Shown here in pieces: positions 1 to 12,047 of a stretch of DNA of 64,000 nt. Position 1 is the first letter of the stretch; every line of letters begins with the position of its first letter. A program made the translations under genes and the position numbers. The notes below the pieces were generated by a model. That model made no database searches, was not told the DNA's origin, and saw only the letters and a program-made list of their open reading frames with translations. This DNA is from Quercus robur (lineage: Eukaryota > Streptophyta > Magnoliopsida > Fagales > Fagaceae), in the NCBI RefSeq assembly GCF_932294415.1, contig NC_065538.1, positions 10,608,330 through 10,672,329 of the forward strand, written 5' to 3'.

Positions 1-1180
1 GACCACACCAATGTACTAGTGTTTCACTCTTTAGGCCTTTTAACATTACGAGTTTGGATGATTGGCTCACCCACAATTCTAATATTACTTGATTCTCTAA
101 TCACTACCCATTAAATTATATTGCAAAATTGAAACTAATTTTTCATGGTTTGATAGGTTGTAGCTTACAAGTGGCCACATCCTATATATGGACCGCTGCC
201 AGTAAGGAAAAAGTGAGACTGCGGGCGGGTGCCTGGTCCAGTCCTCCTCAACAACGTGAGAGTCATACACTGATCAGTTTATAATTGGGTCCACTGGCCG
301 GCCAGATAGTCTAAAGTATGTGGAATAAAGGTCCATATGGAGCTTTATAAATCTGTGACGTTAATTTTTCAACTTTTCTTGACAATACCCACCTTCCTAT
401 TTCTTTCTTTATTTATTTTTCTCCTCTGGCCAAATTTATAAACAGATGCCAGTTATTCGACAATTTGAGGCTTTTTTCCTTTTTCTATTTTTTTGCTTTT
501 TAAACTTCTTTCAAGCTGTCACTCTAGGATCAAATTCGTGTACTAAACAAAGAATTCCCAAAAAGAGTTCTGTAAAAGTGTAATCTTGTGTTTATTGGGA
601 AGCGGGTAAAAGGATCAATTTAATATAGGAAAATTATGAGTTTATATATATAGGTTTTTTGAACCAAAAAAAAAAAAAAAATGTTTAATGAGATTTGGAA
701 TTCAACAATGATTTTCCCCTTAAAAAAAAAAAAAAAAAAAAAAAAATCAACAATGATAAAGTGTAAAAGTCTTCATTACGTGTACGGTGTACCCAATAAT
801 AAAACAATATCTAATCAAATTTTCTTTTCAAAGAAAACAACAGAAAATAATACATCCAATTGCATTTCCCTTAAAAAGACCTCAACAAATATAATATCTT
901 AATATTATAAAAAGAAAAACAAAACAAAATGGTGGTCCGATCATCTAAAATCACCATGTCAAAACGAGGAAGTCCTTTGGGCAAAGCTAGAGACACCTTA
1001 TGCAACTAGGAGAAGCTACTAGAGTTGCAATTTTTGAAGCCATCAAAGCCATTGGTGACAACAGATGATCAAATCGTAATGATGGGTGGTTTTATTTGTT
1101 TTTTTTTTTTTTAAATATTTAGATTATTTTCATTTTTATGGGGTTCTCAATTGGTTTATTAGTCTATATTCTTTTATTTG

Positions 1181-1220
<40 letters not shown>

Positions 1221-2320
1221 ATGTGACCCACCTTTATTGAAGGGTCTAAATGTAGACTTTTACATCAGATCATTATTGAATTTAATATCATGCATGATTA
1301 ATACTAACTTAGTTTCTCAAAAAAAAAAAAAAAAACTTAGTTTATTTACTAAGACAATGCTAGTTAATGTTATAGATCTGAATAGAATTTGCATCTTTTT
1401 ATACGTGAAAAATTACAACTTTATACTCAATAATCAAGATGATTTTTTTTTTATTTTTTTAACGTAACCTTTTGAGATCTACAAATAGAAAATGATTATC
1501 CACAAAACTTTTATTAAATGCTATATACCAACATCCTCCCCTTTCAAAATGTTAAAAATGAGAAATTATATGGTTTTTATGGTGGATCAGGTCACTTATC
1601 TATTATTTTTATAAAAAAACTTTCACATATTTAAAATTGTTGAGTCAATTTTACAAATTTTTCTCTTTTAATCACAAGCTCACTTAATAATTTTAAGCAA
1701 ATATGAGTCTTTTAGTAGAATAGCTGACAAGGGACGTAGTCCATAATAAAAACAATATACTTCTCATAAAAGAAGGAGAATTTGATTTCAAGTTCTTTCC
1801 ACGAGGAAGATGAATAATATATTAAATCACAAATCACTTAATTAGCCATTAGTATTTGGTTGATCAGTTAACGCTATTTGAAAAAGAAATAGCTTTCATG
1901 ATATTGAAATGTAAACCAAGTTCAAAATTAAGAAAAATACATTAATATACTATTTTCTTAAATACCTCCAAAAAGTTCACATGACCTAATTACTGTAAAA
2001 TTTTCAAGTGAACCTTTATAGAAAGAATTATCTCAAAATAAGTTAATTTTTTTTATTGATTTAAAAACAAGTTAATTAATAGTATACATTTTTTTTTTCT
2101 TTTAAGGTGACCAAAAAAATATTAAGATGTATCATTCATGATTATGATTTTTCTTTTTTCATATACATTAATAGTTTTTCAACCAACAAAAAATATTTTT
2201 CTTTCCTTTATTTTTTTGGGACACATTTTATGAATAGCTAATAAATTTAACTGCATGATACTCATGATACCTTGTCATGAATGGTCGCTTTTGCAAAATG
2301 TGGCATTTAAGGAAGATTTC

Positions 2321-2381
<61 letters not shown>

Positions 2382-3719
2382 AAGGAAGAATTTAATTGTG
2401 TTCCCATCATTGCATGTACGTTTTTTCTCAAGTTACCCAATCACTAGTGATTGTGAGATGTTGGCCACATGGTATGCACATGCAATCCTCTGAATCTCCC
2501 AAAGGAATGCTTTCCATTAATTGTTTTCAAAAACACTTGGAAAACATTTTATTTTATTTTATATTTTCATTCGAGAAAACTTTTGGGCCCTACTGCATAT
2601 ATACACAACCACAATTATTGAAGCATGTAGAAGCCTATAGAAGACCCTCACCGACACTGATAAATCATGAAAACCAGCATGCACCAGATTGTGAATTCAT
2701 CACACATCAAGAGCAGTTAAGACTTTACATCTTAGGAAGTGACTTACAGCGACTATATATAAGACAACACCAAGACTTTATTATATGTGTTGGGAAGTAA
2801 CCCACCTCAGCATGTATTGTTTGCTTCAAAGGAAAGGCTGGAGCCAGTAAATTAATTACTTATTTCTAAAATAATTTGGATTAATTAATCATTTTACAAT
2901 TAAATTGGGCAGAGTTTCTTGTTCAGAATCAGACAAAATATCTCCTTTGGAAAATAAATAAATGCACAAACTATTTGACCATTTCTACAACTTGCCCTCA
3001 TTTTTATATTTTAGTATTCTATAATTTTTTATTTACTAAAAAGTAACCAAAGCCACAACCACATGCCATGTGAAAGAAAAGAAAAAATCTAATAATTAAC
3101 GCAATCAACTTGATTGAATGGTTCTTGATTTTACACAGAATCAAAAGGGAGATTTGAAATCAAATTCGATGCCTTGTTGAGACTATTTAAATTAAGAACC
3201 GACAATATTTTTTAACAATAAATTTCAACCCACAATAATATTTTATTGCAATTACTTACCACTGAGCCAAATTCGTGAACAATGCAAATAAGATACCTTA
3301 AATACATCAAATCCAACTTATATACGAATTTGATTTACAACATTGAACTCTGAACTAACATGGCTTTTACCTTTTGGTTTTATTAAGAAGCTAAAGAAGA
3401 TGTTAGATGTAGCCAAAAAAAAAAAAAGTCCCAACTCCCAAGTACAAGATAAATATGTAAAACAAGTTCTGCAGGTATTATTAATTAGAAAAAAAAATTA
3501 CAAAAAACACGAACTTTTTGAAAAAATATATAACAAATTTTCTCTACTTTAGTACAAATCAACTCACCAACCTTTTTCCCATTTACAAAATCACCAAAAA
3601 AAAAAAAAAGAAAAAAACTTAAAAAATAAAAATAATAGACAATTATTTAAAAAGAAATTAAGATAACCCCCAACAAAAAATTTCACACATGCACCTTCTT
3701 CTTTTCCATTCATTACCTC
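1..3719. other. gene-free AT-rich intergenic DNA
   Basis: No open frame here resembles a protein family; those present are short and built on poly-A or poly-T tracts or on a TA microsatellite. Homopolymers of about 15-35 bases lie near 667, 722, 1181 and 1320. Nothing recognisable as a transposon terminus, tRNA or gene was seen. Confidence 0.6.
2321..2377. repeat. (AT)n microsatellite
   Basis: Nearly pure AT dinucleotide run of about 57 bases with one interruption (ATAC) near 2345. Confidence 0.95.
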
Positions 3720-4499
3720 TTAGAAAGTCCATTTCCAAATCTTGATTCTGATGTCAACCTTGCACTTAGAAGCAGAAGTGGATGCAGTTGCTGCTTTTTT
3801 TCCAGTAGGAACAGTAGCTGTAATTCCATCACAAGTAACCCTTATTCCAACCTTTGGGGTCTTCAACCCTCCCATCTTGGCCTTCACCTTTGTGTCAATC
3901 TCTATCTTCAATGGAATACCACTCTTGCTCTTCAAGCCCGTCTTCAAAGTACTAACAGAACCACTGTCAAGTGTTTTGCCAGTGTTTGTTATGTCAGCCT
4001 TCAAAACGGTCGTCTCCTTTTTGCCTTGCACGAAGGCAGGTATGGTTGAATCACCAATATCAATATCGTTGGAGAGTAAAGAGACGGTGATAGTGTCGTA
4101 GATGTAACCAAGCTTTTTGTTAGGGTTCTTGGCTGTGATGTCTAGGTCAAACTTGGATTTTATGGTTGAGGATGAAGTTACGTTGAGGTACGAGACTTTG
4201 AGGTTGCTGACAGAGAAAGTAGGGCGGTGGGGGCGGTAGAGGACGTAGACAATGGCACCTGCAATGGCTACGAGGAGGATGAGGAGGAGGAGAAAGAAGG
4301 TTAGCCAGATGCAACAGGAGCAGCAGCAGCTACGGCTGTGTTGGCGGCGGCGGTTGTGGGGTTGTGGGCGGTAGGCGGGGCGTGTGGCGCCGTAGAGTTG
4401 GGCCTTGGTGGCGGGGAATGCGCCGTTGCTGGCGGTGGCGGTAGGAGCAGCGGTACCATTGGTGGCAGGTTTAGACGAGGGATAAACCCTGTCTGCCAT
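3720..4499 (-). CDS. LEA-2 / NDR1-HIN1-like membrane protein
   Basis: A 259-aa single-exon protein of the LEA_2 / NDR1-HIN1-like (NHL) family, a plant group mostly anchored in the plasma membrane and associated with stress and defence. Seen in the sequence: a Ser/Ala/Pro-rich cytosolic N terminus (1-50), a basic stretch (about 49-56) and a cysteine cluster CCCSCC (58-63) that could be palmitoylated. One hydrophobic segment (about 64-88) is followed by YRPHRPTFSV, the junction usual for this family, and by the LEA_2/WHy-like domain (about 100-230) with the NPN..GYIYD motif near 125-135. It ends in a conserved-looking basic/aromatic KIWKWTF tail. The frame stays open upstream to 4907, but only from a GTG and through CT-repeat translation; the ATG at 4497-4499 begins the family-like MADRVYP sequence, so it was chosen. 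The length is normal for NHL proteins. Which NHL subgroup it belongs to was not resolved. Confidence 0.93.
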   Translation of the reverse strand: MADRVYPSSKPATNGTAAPTATASNGAFPATKAQLYGATRPAYRPQPHNRRRQHSRSCCCSCCIWLTFFLLLLILLVAIAGAIVYVLYRPHRPTFSVSNLKVSYLNVTSSSTIKSKFDLDITAKNPNKKLGYIYDTITVSLLSNDIDIGDSTIPAFVQGKKETTVLKADITNTGKTLDSGSVSTLKTGLKSKSGIPLKIEIDTKVKAKMGGLKTPKVGIRVTCDGITATVPTGKKAATASTSASKCKVDIRIKIWKWTF

Positions 4500-4589
4500 T
4501 TTGTTCAGAGGAAAGGAGAGGAAAAGGGAATGAATAGATGTTTGTTTGTTGTGAGGTGTACTTAAGAGAAAGATATAAAGCTGTTTGCT

Positions 4590-4842
4590 TTGGTATAGAG
4601 AGAGAGAGAGAGAGGTGATTGTTTTGGAATCTAGAAATAAAGAATAAGGTGTTTGATATGGTTGTGACTTGTGAGTGAGAAATAAAAGGAAGCTGCAGGT
4701 GTTTGATTTGGTTCTCAGAGACGAGGAGAGAGAGAGAGAAATGCTTGCTTTTGACTCTAGAGAGTGGAAGAAAGGTATCTGTGGGTTGTGAAGAGATGAA
4801 AGGATGGTGAAATAGCAACTTGGCAAAGAGAGAGAGAGAGAG
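4590..4842 (-). promoter_or_regulatory. CT/GA-repeat 5' leader of the NHL gene
   Basis: Three or four (GA)n blocks on the plus strand (near 4598-4614, 4725-4739 and 4826-4842) read as (CT)n in the direction of the NHL gene, 100-340 bases upstream of its ATG. CT-rich blocks in this position are common in plant 5' leaders and core promoters (Y patches). The role is inferred; no clear TATA box was fixed. Confidence 0.45.
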
Positions 4843-4907
4843 ACAGCAACATGATAACCACAACTAAAGAAATATCTCCACTTTCTTATGGGGGAGAGTG
4901 GGAACAC

Positions 4908-5828
4908 TCTCTGTACTAGATAAACATAAAAAATAATCTTTGCATAATTTTAATCTTACAGCTTACACATGGTCGACATGCAACATTCACTAAGCATGCG
5001 CGTTTCTTTTCTTTTCTTTTTCCCGAAATATTCTTTTGTTTCTAGAAAGCTATTTATTATCATAATACTTTCACACAACTATATAATTGAAACTCTCTTA
5101 TTGACATAAAAGATATATTGTTAGTTTGGAATTTGGATGTAGCTTTTTGTTCATTACTAATTATTTTTTTTTATTTAGTGAAAATTGGCTAAAATATAAT
5201 CATGCTTAGAAACAATGACGCTTTAAAAACTCTTATTCATAAGTAAATAAATTTAAAAAAAATTAAAAGAAAACAATTGTTGTAAAACCAGCCATAATGG
5301 ATGGAGAATTGTAAAATTAAAAACCTATTTTCTATTTTGCAAAAGGAAGGATAATTATCAAAAAGTAATTATACAATATTTTAAGAATATAATGATGTGA
5401 TATTTTTTTTCTTTCGCATAAGTTTTATTATTTAAATTTATAATGGGTTTTTTTTTTTTTTTTTTTTCCTTTTTGAGAAGCAATTTATAGTGCATTCTAT
5501 CATTCACAGAAAAAGAGAGTATATCATTTGACTATATTCTGATTATACTCAATAAGTTTTTACTAATAAAATATTAGCAATAATTTGAGCTTTGAGGTTT
5601 CAATTATAACTTTTATTGGAAGACTAAAACATTTATAAATCAATGGTGCTGACATTGATAAATAATATAGGCTACTTTAGTTTAGACACATAATTAAAGG
5701 TTGGTAAAATAGTATTAAAAGAGAGGGTTTTATTGATGTAACTAAACCATGCAGTACATTACTCCTGCAAATCCCACTCTTCCCAATCAATACTCAATAC
5801 TATTGATCACGCAACCTTGAGATAGATT
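4908..5828. other. intergenic, upstream of the NHL gene
   Basis: AT-rich, with a poly-T run near 5449-5467. It should contain the promoter of the minus-strand NHL gene, but I see no distinctive element and no gene. Confidence 0.5.
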
Positions 5829-5836
5829 CTTCAATA

Positions 5837-7730
5837 TTGGGCTGTCAATTCGGGTTAGCATGTCGAGTTCGTATCGTGTCGAGGTAGGAGTATTCGACTA
5901 AATGATTCAACCCTAACCCGATCCATTTAATAATCGTGTCATAATCCTTCAACCCTAACCCGACCTGTTAATAAGGCGGGTTGATCTGACCCAACCCATT
6001 TGACACACTTAATAAACGAGTCATATTGGGTTAACACGAATGTAACACAACCCATTTCAACCTGCATAATATTAAATATAACATCTATCTAGAAATAATT
6101 TTTTTTACATCCTAAAAAGTAATGCATACACTTCAAGTCTTCAACCCACATTCAAAATAATATAGTTCAACAAAAATATAACATTCATCTAAAAATAAGT
6201 TCCTTACACTCCAAAAGAAGTGCATACACTTCAACCCAAATTCAAAATAACAAAGTTTAACAAAAATAAAATAACATACTTTAACAAAAATATAATATCC
6301 TTGGAACTCGTCAAATGCTAAGTATCAATATTGAAAAATTTGAGCAAACAGTAGACTAATCCTGACTATGACCACGATTATAATCCATAGATTCTTTGTT
6401 AATGTCCAAATTCATAACATCTTCCACAAGTTCATCAATTTTATTTGTGCAAGTTTTATGCCAAAAAAAAAAAAAAGTATTAGTAGTTCTAGGATTTGAA
6501 AGTTTCAATTTCCAATTATATCCCTTGTAAATTTTTATAATTACTCACTTTTCTTTCTAAATTTAAAATATATGTTGGATATAAAAGGTATTTGACAAAT
6601 CTAAAATAAAATAAATATTTATTTATTATACGAGTTAAACAGGTTGTGTTAAGTGGGTCATTTCAGGTTAACACAAATAAATTGGCGTGTCAAAATTTAG
6701 GGATGACAATTTTTCCCCGCCCCGCTTGACCCGCCCCTCCCCGCTTCGCCCCGTGCGGGTTTTCCCCGCCCCGCAAAGGTGGTGGGGCGGGGATGGGGCG
6801 AGATTTTAGACCCGCACCACGGGGCGGGGCGGGGATGGGTTTACACTTTTTAGACCCGCCCCGCCCCGCCCCGCATTAATAAGGGTTAAATTGTAATTTT
6901 ATCGTACCCTAAAACCCTACTATTTAAACAAGAATATCATTAGCTTATTTTATTCTACCTAACGTGGCTCTACCTCTTTTTTCTCTCTAGCAAAGTTGGA
7001 AATAAGGTACCAATTTTAACTTTTTTTTGTCTTTATTATAAACAAATTTATATACTATTGAATTGCTTATTTCATTCATGATTCATACGGTCTTTCTCAA
7101 CTTACTTTTCATCATGAACATAATATAATTTTTTTAATGAGTTACGGGTCTGTGGCTCTAAATATGTGTATGTGTCATTGTTTTTGTAATTTTGTGTAGG
7201 CATTTGGCTGCTTAACAACACTGCTTCTTTATGCTTGTTAAAATCCATATCTATTTTACAAGCTGGGTTTTTGTTTATAATTTATTTATAATTTCAAGTA
7301 TATTTTTATTATTGAAACATGTCATTTTATTTGAAAAAATAGCAATAGTTGTAGGGAAAATTAACAAGAAATAAAGGTTTACGGTGTAGGGCGGGGCTTC
7401 GTGGGTCTTCGCGGGGCCTTAAGGGGCGGGGATGGGGCAAGAAATTTTCCCCGTCATGCGGGGCGGGGCGGGGATGGGGCAAGAAAAATCCATGCGGGGC
7501 GGGGGCGAAGATCTCATCCTTCGACCCCGCCCCGCCCCATTGCCATCCCTATGTCAAATGTGTCTATTGCGGGTTACGCGGGTTGACCCGCTTATGACAC
7601 GGTTCTTATCGTATCGCTTTTGGGTCGACCCATTTATGACCCAAACCCATTAAGGCTCAACCCTAACCCGAAAAAACCCGTGTTGGGTTCGTGTCGTGTT
7701 CGTAGATTGGGTCAAACATTAACACCCCTA
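5837..7730. mobile_element. non-autonomous hAT-type element with 8-bp TSD
   Basis: The ends are short inverted repeats (TTGGGCTGTCAA at the left; reverse complement TAGGGGTGTTAA at the right). They are flanked by identical 8-bp duplications CTTCAATA at 5829-5836 and 7731-7738, the TSD size of hAT transposons. The body is rich in AACCCGACC/GGGTTGACC-like motifs and has no coding capacity. A second element is inserted at 6698-7551. Confidence 0.85.
6698..7551. mobile_element. nested GC-rich hAT-like MITE
   Basis: The ends are inverted: TAGGGATGACAATTTT at the left, and CATTGCCATCCCTA at the right. The subterminal regions are strings of CCCCGCCCCG / GGGGCGGGG in strongly GC-rich DNA, unlike the surrounding sequence. 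Flanks resemble an 8-bp duplication with indels (TGTCAAAATT versus TGTCAAAT). Short frames at 7401-7653 are artefacts of the GC-rich arm. Confidence 0.75.
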
Positions 7731-8012
7731 CTTCAATATATTCTACCTGCCTCCTCTATTCTGACAAAAGACTATATAACTAGTATTTAATCTTTATAAA
7801 AGAAATTAAAAAAAAATTGTATAAAAATTAATAAACTATTTTTAAAAAAAATTTATGAAAAAAAATAAAAAAGTGATTATTTTTTTGATAATTTTTTTTA
7901 ATTTTTTTATAAAACATTTCTTAAAATAAATAATTAATGTATAATTTAAGGACACACTGAACTTAAAATAATTCCTAATAATATCTACCTTTTTAGTTTT
8001 TTGTTATGGGGG

Positions 8013-9126
8013 GAGGTATTGTGCAAATCAGCTTCCTTCAACCATTCAAATTAGTTAGTTAGGCACGTTTTCAAACAATTTAGAAAACTAACATCTCGAG
8101 TTTTTGAAACTCGAGATCCATATTAGAACTGGAGTCTTAGAAACTCGCTTTAGATCTCGAGTCTTTAAAACTCGAGTTTCATGCAAAAAAAATTTAACCT
8201 ATAGTGGCGTTTTTAAGACTTACAGTGACGTTTTAAAACCCTATAGCGACGTTTTCCTGCAAAAAAAATTTTTTATAAGTACAGGTTTAAGGAGTCCTAT
8301 AGTGGCGTTTTTAAGCCCTATAGTGACGTTTTATATACCTATAGCGGCGTTTTTTGCAATTTATGAAAATCGAGTCTCTAAAACTCGATTTTCAGCGCAA
8401 TTTTTTTTCTCCAAATCGAGACTTAAAAACTCGAGTTCCATCTGGAACTCGAGTTTTAGATACTCGAGATGTTATTTTTCAAAATTGTTTTGAAATATGA
8501 CAATTAACTAAATAGTTTAATATTTATTGTTATTTTAAAAAAAAATTCTTATGGGGGTGTTACCCTTTTTAGTTTTCCACACATTGTTAGAGGTATTGTG
8601 CAAATCAGCTTCCTTCAACCATTCAAATTAGTTAGTTAGGCACGTTTTCAAACAATTTAGAAAACTAACATCTCGAGTTTTTGAAACTCGAGATCCATAT
8701 TAGAACTCGAGTCTTAAAGACTCGCTTTAGATCTCGAGTCTTTAAAACTCGAGTTTTATGCAAAAAAAATTTAACCTATAGTGGCGTTTTTAAGACTTAC
8801 AGTGACGTTTTAAAACCCTATAGCGACGTTTTCCTGCAAAAATTTTTTTTTATAAGTACAGGTTTAAGGAGTCCTATAGTGGCGTTTTTAAGCCCTATAG
8901 TGACGTTTTATAGACCTATAGCGGCGTTTTTTGCAATTTATGAAAATCGAGTCTCTAAAACTCGATTTTCAGCGCAATTTTTTTTCTCCAAATCGAGACT
9001 TGAAAACTCGAGTTCCATCTGGAACTCGAGTTTTAGATACTCGAGATGTTATTTTTCAAAATTGTTTTGAAATATGACAATTAACTAAATTGTTTAATAT
9101 TTATTGTTATTTTAAAAAAAAATTCC
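8013..9126. repeat. tandem pair of palindromic CTCGAG elements (period 577 bp)
   Basis: Two nearly identical copies (about 8013-8549 and 8590-9126) lie 577 bases apart. In each, a 384-base core (8090-8473; 8667-9050) starts with AACATCTCGAG and ends with its exact inverse CTCGAGATGTT; weaker inverted similarity continues outward for tens of bases. Inside are several further CTCGAG-centred inverted pairs and six copies of a CTATAGYGRCGTTTT motif in two groups of three (copy 1: near 8199, 8220, 8241, 8298, 8318 and 8339). Each copy has a 129-codon open frame that does not begin with ATG and follows the repeat structure, so I do not call it a gene. Confidence 0.85.
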
Positions 9127-9525
9127 ACATTGTTAGGTGATTTACATGATGTGGTCCAAACGCGCATAGGTGAATCTGAACCTACCATCTCTAATCATGT
9201 CTCAACCAACCTACACAGATATCTCCATTTTACCTGCTTTGGACTGGCACTCTCTCTACCGGGGTTTCTAACACGTGTGGAAGAGACATTCATTATGAAG
9301 TGGAGGCCCATGTTTTCATGTGCAATCTCTGATGACCCATTTTGCAAGTCTTGCTCACAGAAAAAGTCAGAAAATCAAAAGGGTTATAAAAAAATATATA
9401 CAAACTTTAGAGAGAAAACAAACCAGTGGTTGAAGTTTAAGAACATGCAAATTTTAGTCATGGAATGATATAGTTGTGGTTGTATCACATCATAGCCTTA
9501 CAATATTAGAACATTATTCATTCTC

Positions 9526-9558
<33 letters not shown>

Positions 9559-9837
9559 TTTATATATATTAGAACATTATATAACTCTAAAAATATTCTA
9601 GCTGCTTAATTAGTTGCAACCTCTAGCCAATGTTCTTTAAATTTTTGCTTACAATTTACTAATCATTGACAGAATGAAAAATCAAAGAACCAGCAAATTG
9701 ATTCCTTACCTTCCGATTCCATTGCTTAATAAGTCATCTTATTTAATGTTACCGGCTTGGCAATGATCTTTTTTTAATTCACAAATTAGTGGGTGAATTT
9801 ATTCTTTTACTAGTCATACAACTTGTGTACTGGTTGT
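9127..9837. other. intergenic, nothing recognised
   Basis: Contains a poly-A/TA tract at 9526-9570 and no gene-like frame. Confidence 0.5.
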
Positions 9838-9990
9838 GGATTCAGTTAACTTAATTGGTAAAATATACAATAGTTGAATGATAGATTTGAGATTCAATCT
9901 CCACATACATAAAAAACCGATTTGTGTCTTAGTCTAATGATAAAAAATAGACGTCATTGGTTGAAACTTTATAAATAATAATAATAATAA
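9838..9990 (+). mobile_element. SINE (tRNA-derived, Au-like), diverged
   Basis: Starts GGATTCAGTTAACTTAATTGG, corresponding to the A box of a tRNA-derived promoter, and has a B-box-like GAGATTCAATCTCC near 9888. This is followed by the SINE body (CCGATTTGTGTCTTAGTCTAATGATAAA) and an (AAT)n tail. It matches the layout of the better preserved minus-strand copy at 63283-63440. Confidence 0.75.
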
Positions 9991-10530
9991 CTTGTTCTTG
10001 CTATTTCTTTCTTTCTTTATGTTTGGCATGTGAAACTCAATTTAATCACTTATCTAAAAAAGAAAATAAAATTTTAATCCAATCTGGATCAGATTGGATG
10101 ACTAGATTCAGATAATTTACTTTTAAACTGTTTTTATGTCCTTTAAGTGCAAAACTTTGGGCATGATTTTCTTGGACAAAATTTAATGCCATAGTAATGG
10201 TTAGGTAATATAGTCATGTAACTAATACACCCTTTTATTGTTCTAGCACTGATTCCTGATTAGGTAATTAGTCAAATGCCGAATGTCAGATCCAATTAAA
10301 TATTAATGGTCACTGTATGGTAGCAATTTGGCGAAGTAATCTTTACGTTTTATCTTGGTTTTACTTCCAAGTTCCTACAAGCAACGACTTTAAATTATAC
10401 GTGTATGTACCTATTCAAAAGTACAGTGGCTAAAAACAATAAAAAAAAAAAAGTGGTCCAATTTTTGTAAAAAATGAGTAATTTTTTAGATCAAATTTTT
10501 TATTGTAAATGTCTAATGCATAAAATACGT

Positions 10531-10565
<35 letters not shown>

Positions 10566-11975
10566 GTACATTGTTGTTTTTGCGAAAGATCGTGATCGAC
10601 CTTGGAGATATTAGTTCCACTAGAATGGATGGAGTCGTGCTATTTTCCTTTCAAAATGCGTGATTCAACTAATGACATTTAAGCCCTTTGGATTGAGGAT
10701 TTTGTATGAAATCGCAAATTATTATAATAAATCAAAAAATTAAGAAAATCATATTAAAAAATACTTCATTTTTTTTTTTTTTTTTTTATATACAAGATAG
10801 AATTTCTACTCTAACCTAATTTAAGTGTATATATGTGTGAACCTCTCTCCTGAAAACTTAAACCCCGGTCATTGCCCTCCACACCCCACAAACACTCATT
10901 TTATTGATTGAATTGAAAATCTACATTTAATAGAACATAAAAAGGAAACTTACATATCATTATTCCAAGATACAATCTATGAAATTACATGACTTTGATT
11001 TCCGAGTTAAATTCTAATAAAATTGAAAATTACATTAATAAGACCTAGTCTAGAACAAATGATTTTAAATTGGAGGCTTAGTTTTGAAATGAGAAAGTCT
11101 TATGCACTCAATCCACTCGATGAATTGGTTTTCTAGAATACGATGGCCATGACCATGTTAAACAAGAATGTGATGCTATCATCAGAAAAATAGATCGAGT
11201 AATTAGGGTCTTGAAAAAAGGTTTTGAACTTATTGAAGGCATATGAGCATATCAACATCATAATTTAAATCAACTCATATCATCAATTACAAACATGTTT
11301 TCATTCATTCACAATCAAAGGCTCAAGGCTACACTACTTCAGTTTTAAAGGTTATACTTGCATGCATAGTTAATTTTAAGAACATGCTCAAACGTCCTTT
11401 GGATCGAGTTCACAAGCAGCACCTCTTCCCTTTGAAAGTTCTCTTTAAATCTCCTTTTAGGTCTTTAGAAATTTTGGCAGAATAATGATAGAGTTTTTAT
11501 GATTTGATTATTGGAAGTGAAGATGAAATTAGAGCTACTATAGCTATAAATTTCATTTTTGTTGAGGAAGTTAAGTGTCACGATTGATATAAAGGATAGA
11601 CAATTACCTAATGGCTCTATCTAAATAGCTTTCTCAAATCTTAACTATGTTGAGTGTCCTTTGGAAGTGAGCATGAAATCCATGACATCCTCCAAAATTT
11701 GAAATGCCACTACCACCACCATCCCATCAAGTTTAGCTCCTTCCATGTGTTATGCGTCTCGAGTCTTGACTAGTCATCGATAGGGTGGGTGGCGCTCGCA
11801 ACTTCGAATACATATTCACAACAAATGGTAACGCTGTAATGCATTATTTCCACATTTTTTATTATACATGCATGTGTGGCTGTAATGAATCCAGCGAAAA
11901 ACATCTCAGAAGAAAGAATGGTTAAAAAGGAAAGATTAGAAATAGATATTAAAAATTCGATACATTACTCAACGG
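9991..11975. other. intergenic repeat-derived DNA
   Basis: Includes a (CT)n microsatellite at about 10533-10562 and a poly-T run near 10769. The stretch at about 10600-11070 resembles 38300-38610 (GGATGGAGTCGT..., then fragments such as AGATACAATCTA and TACATGA), so both are probably remnants of one LTR-type repeat. No gene was seen. Confidence 0.45.
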
Positions 11976-12047
11976 GCGTTTGTAGTCCAACGGTTAGGAT
12001 AATTGCCTTCCAAGCAATAGACCCGGGTTCGACTCCCGGCAGACGCA
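11976..12047 (+). tRNA. tRNA-Gly (UCC anticodon)
   Basis: A complete 72-nt cloverleaf without intron. The acceptor stem GCGTTTG/CAGACGC has one T-G wobble at pair 5-68. The D arm is GTCC..GGAT, the anticodon stem ATTGC/GCAAT carries the loop CTTCCAA (anticodon TCC), and the T arm is CCGGG-TTCGACT-CCCGG. The discriminator base is A. The A box and B box (GGTTCGACTCC) are intact and T runs follow within 15-30 bases for RNA polymerase III termination. It has no encoded CCA, as expected for a nuclear gene. It stands alone. Confidence 0.97.

Noticed and set aside
2396..2800. 134-codon plus-strand frame
   Set aside because: No family resemblance, odd composition and no clear ATG context or neighbouring exons.
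4500..4907. N-terminal extension of the NHL protein
   Set aside because: The only start is GTG and the added residues come from CT repeats; the family-like N terminus begins at 4499.
8104..9070. Two near-identical 129-codon frames (8104-8493 and 8681-9070)
   Set aside because: They do not start with ATG, follow the palindromic repeat structure and show no domain.
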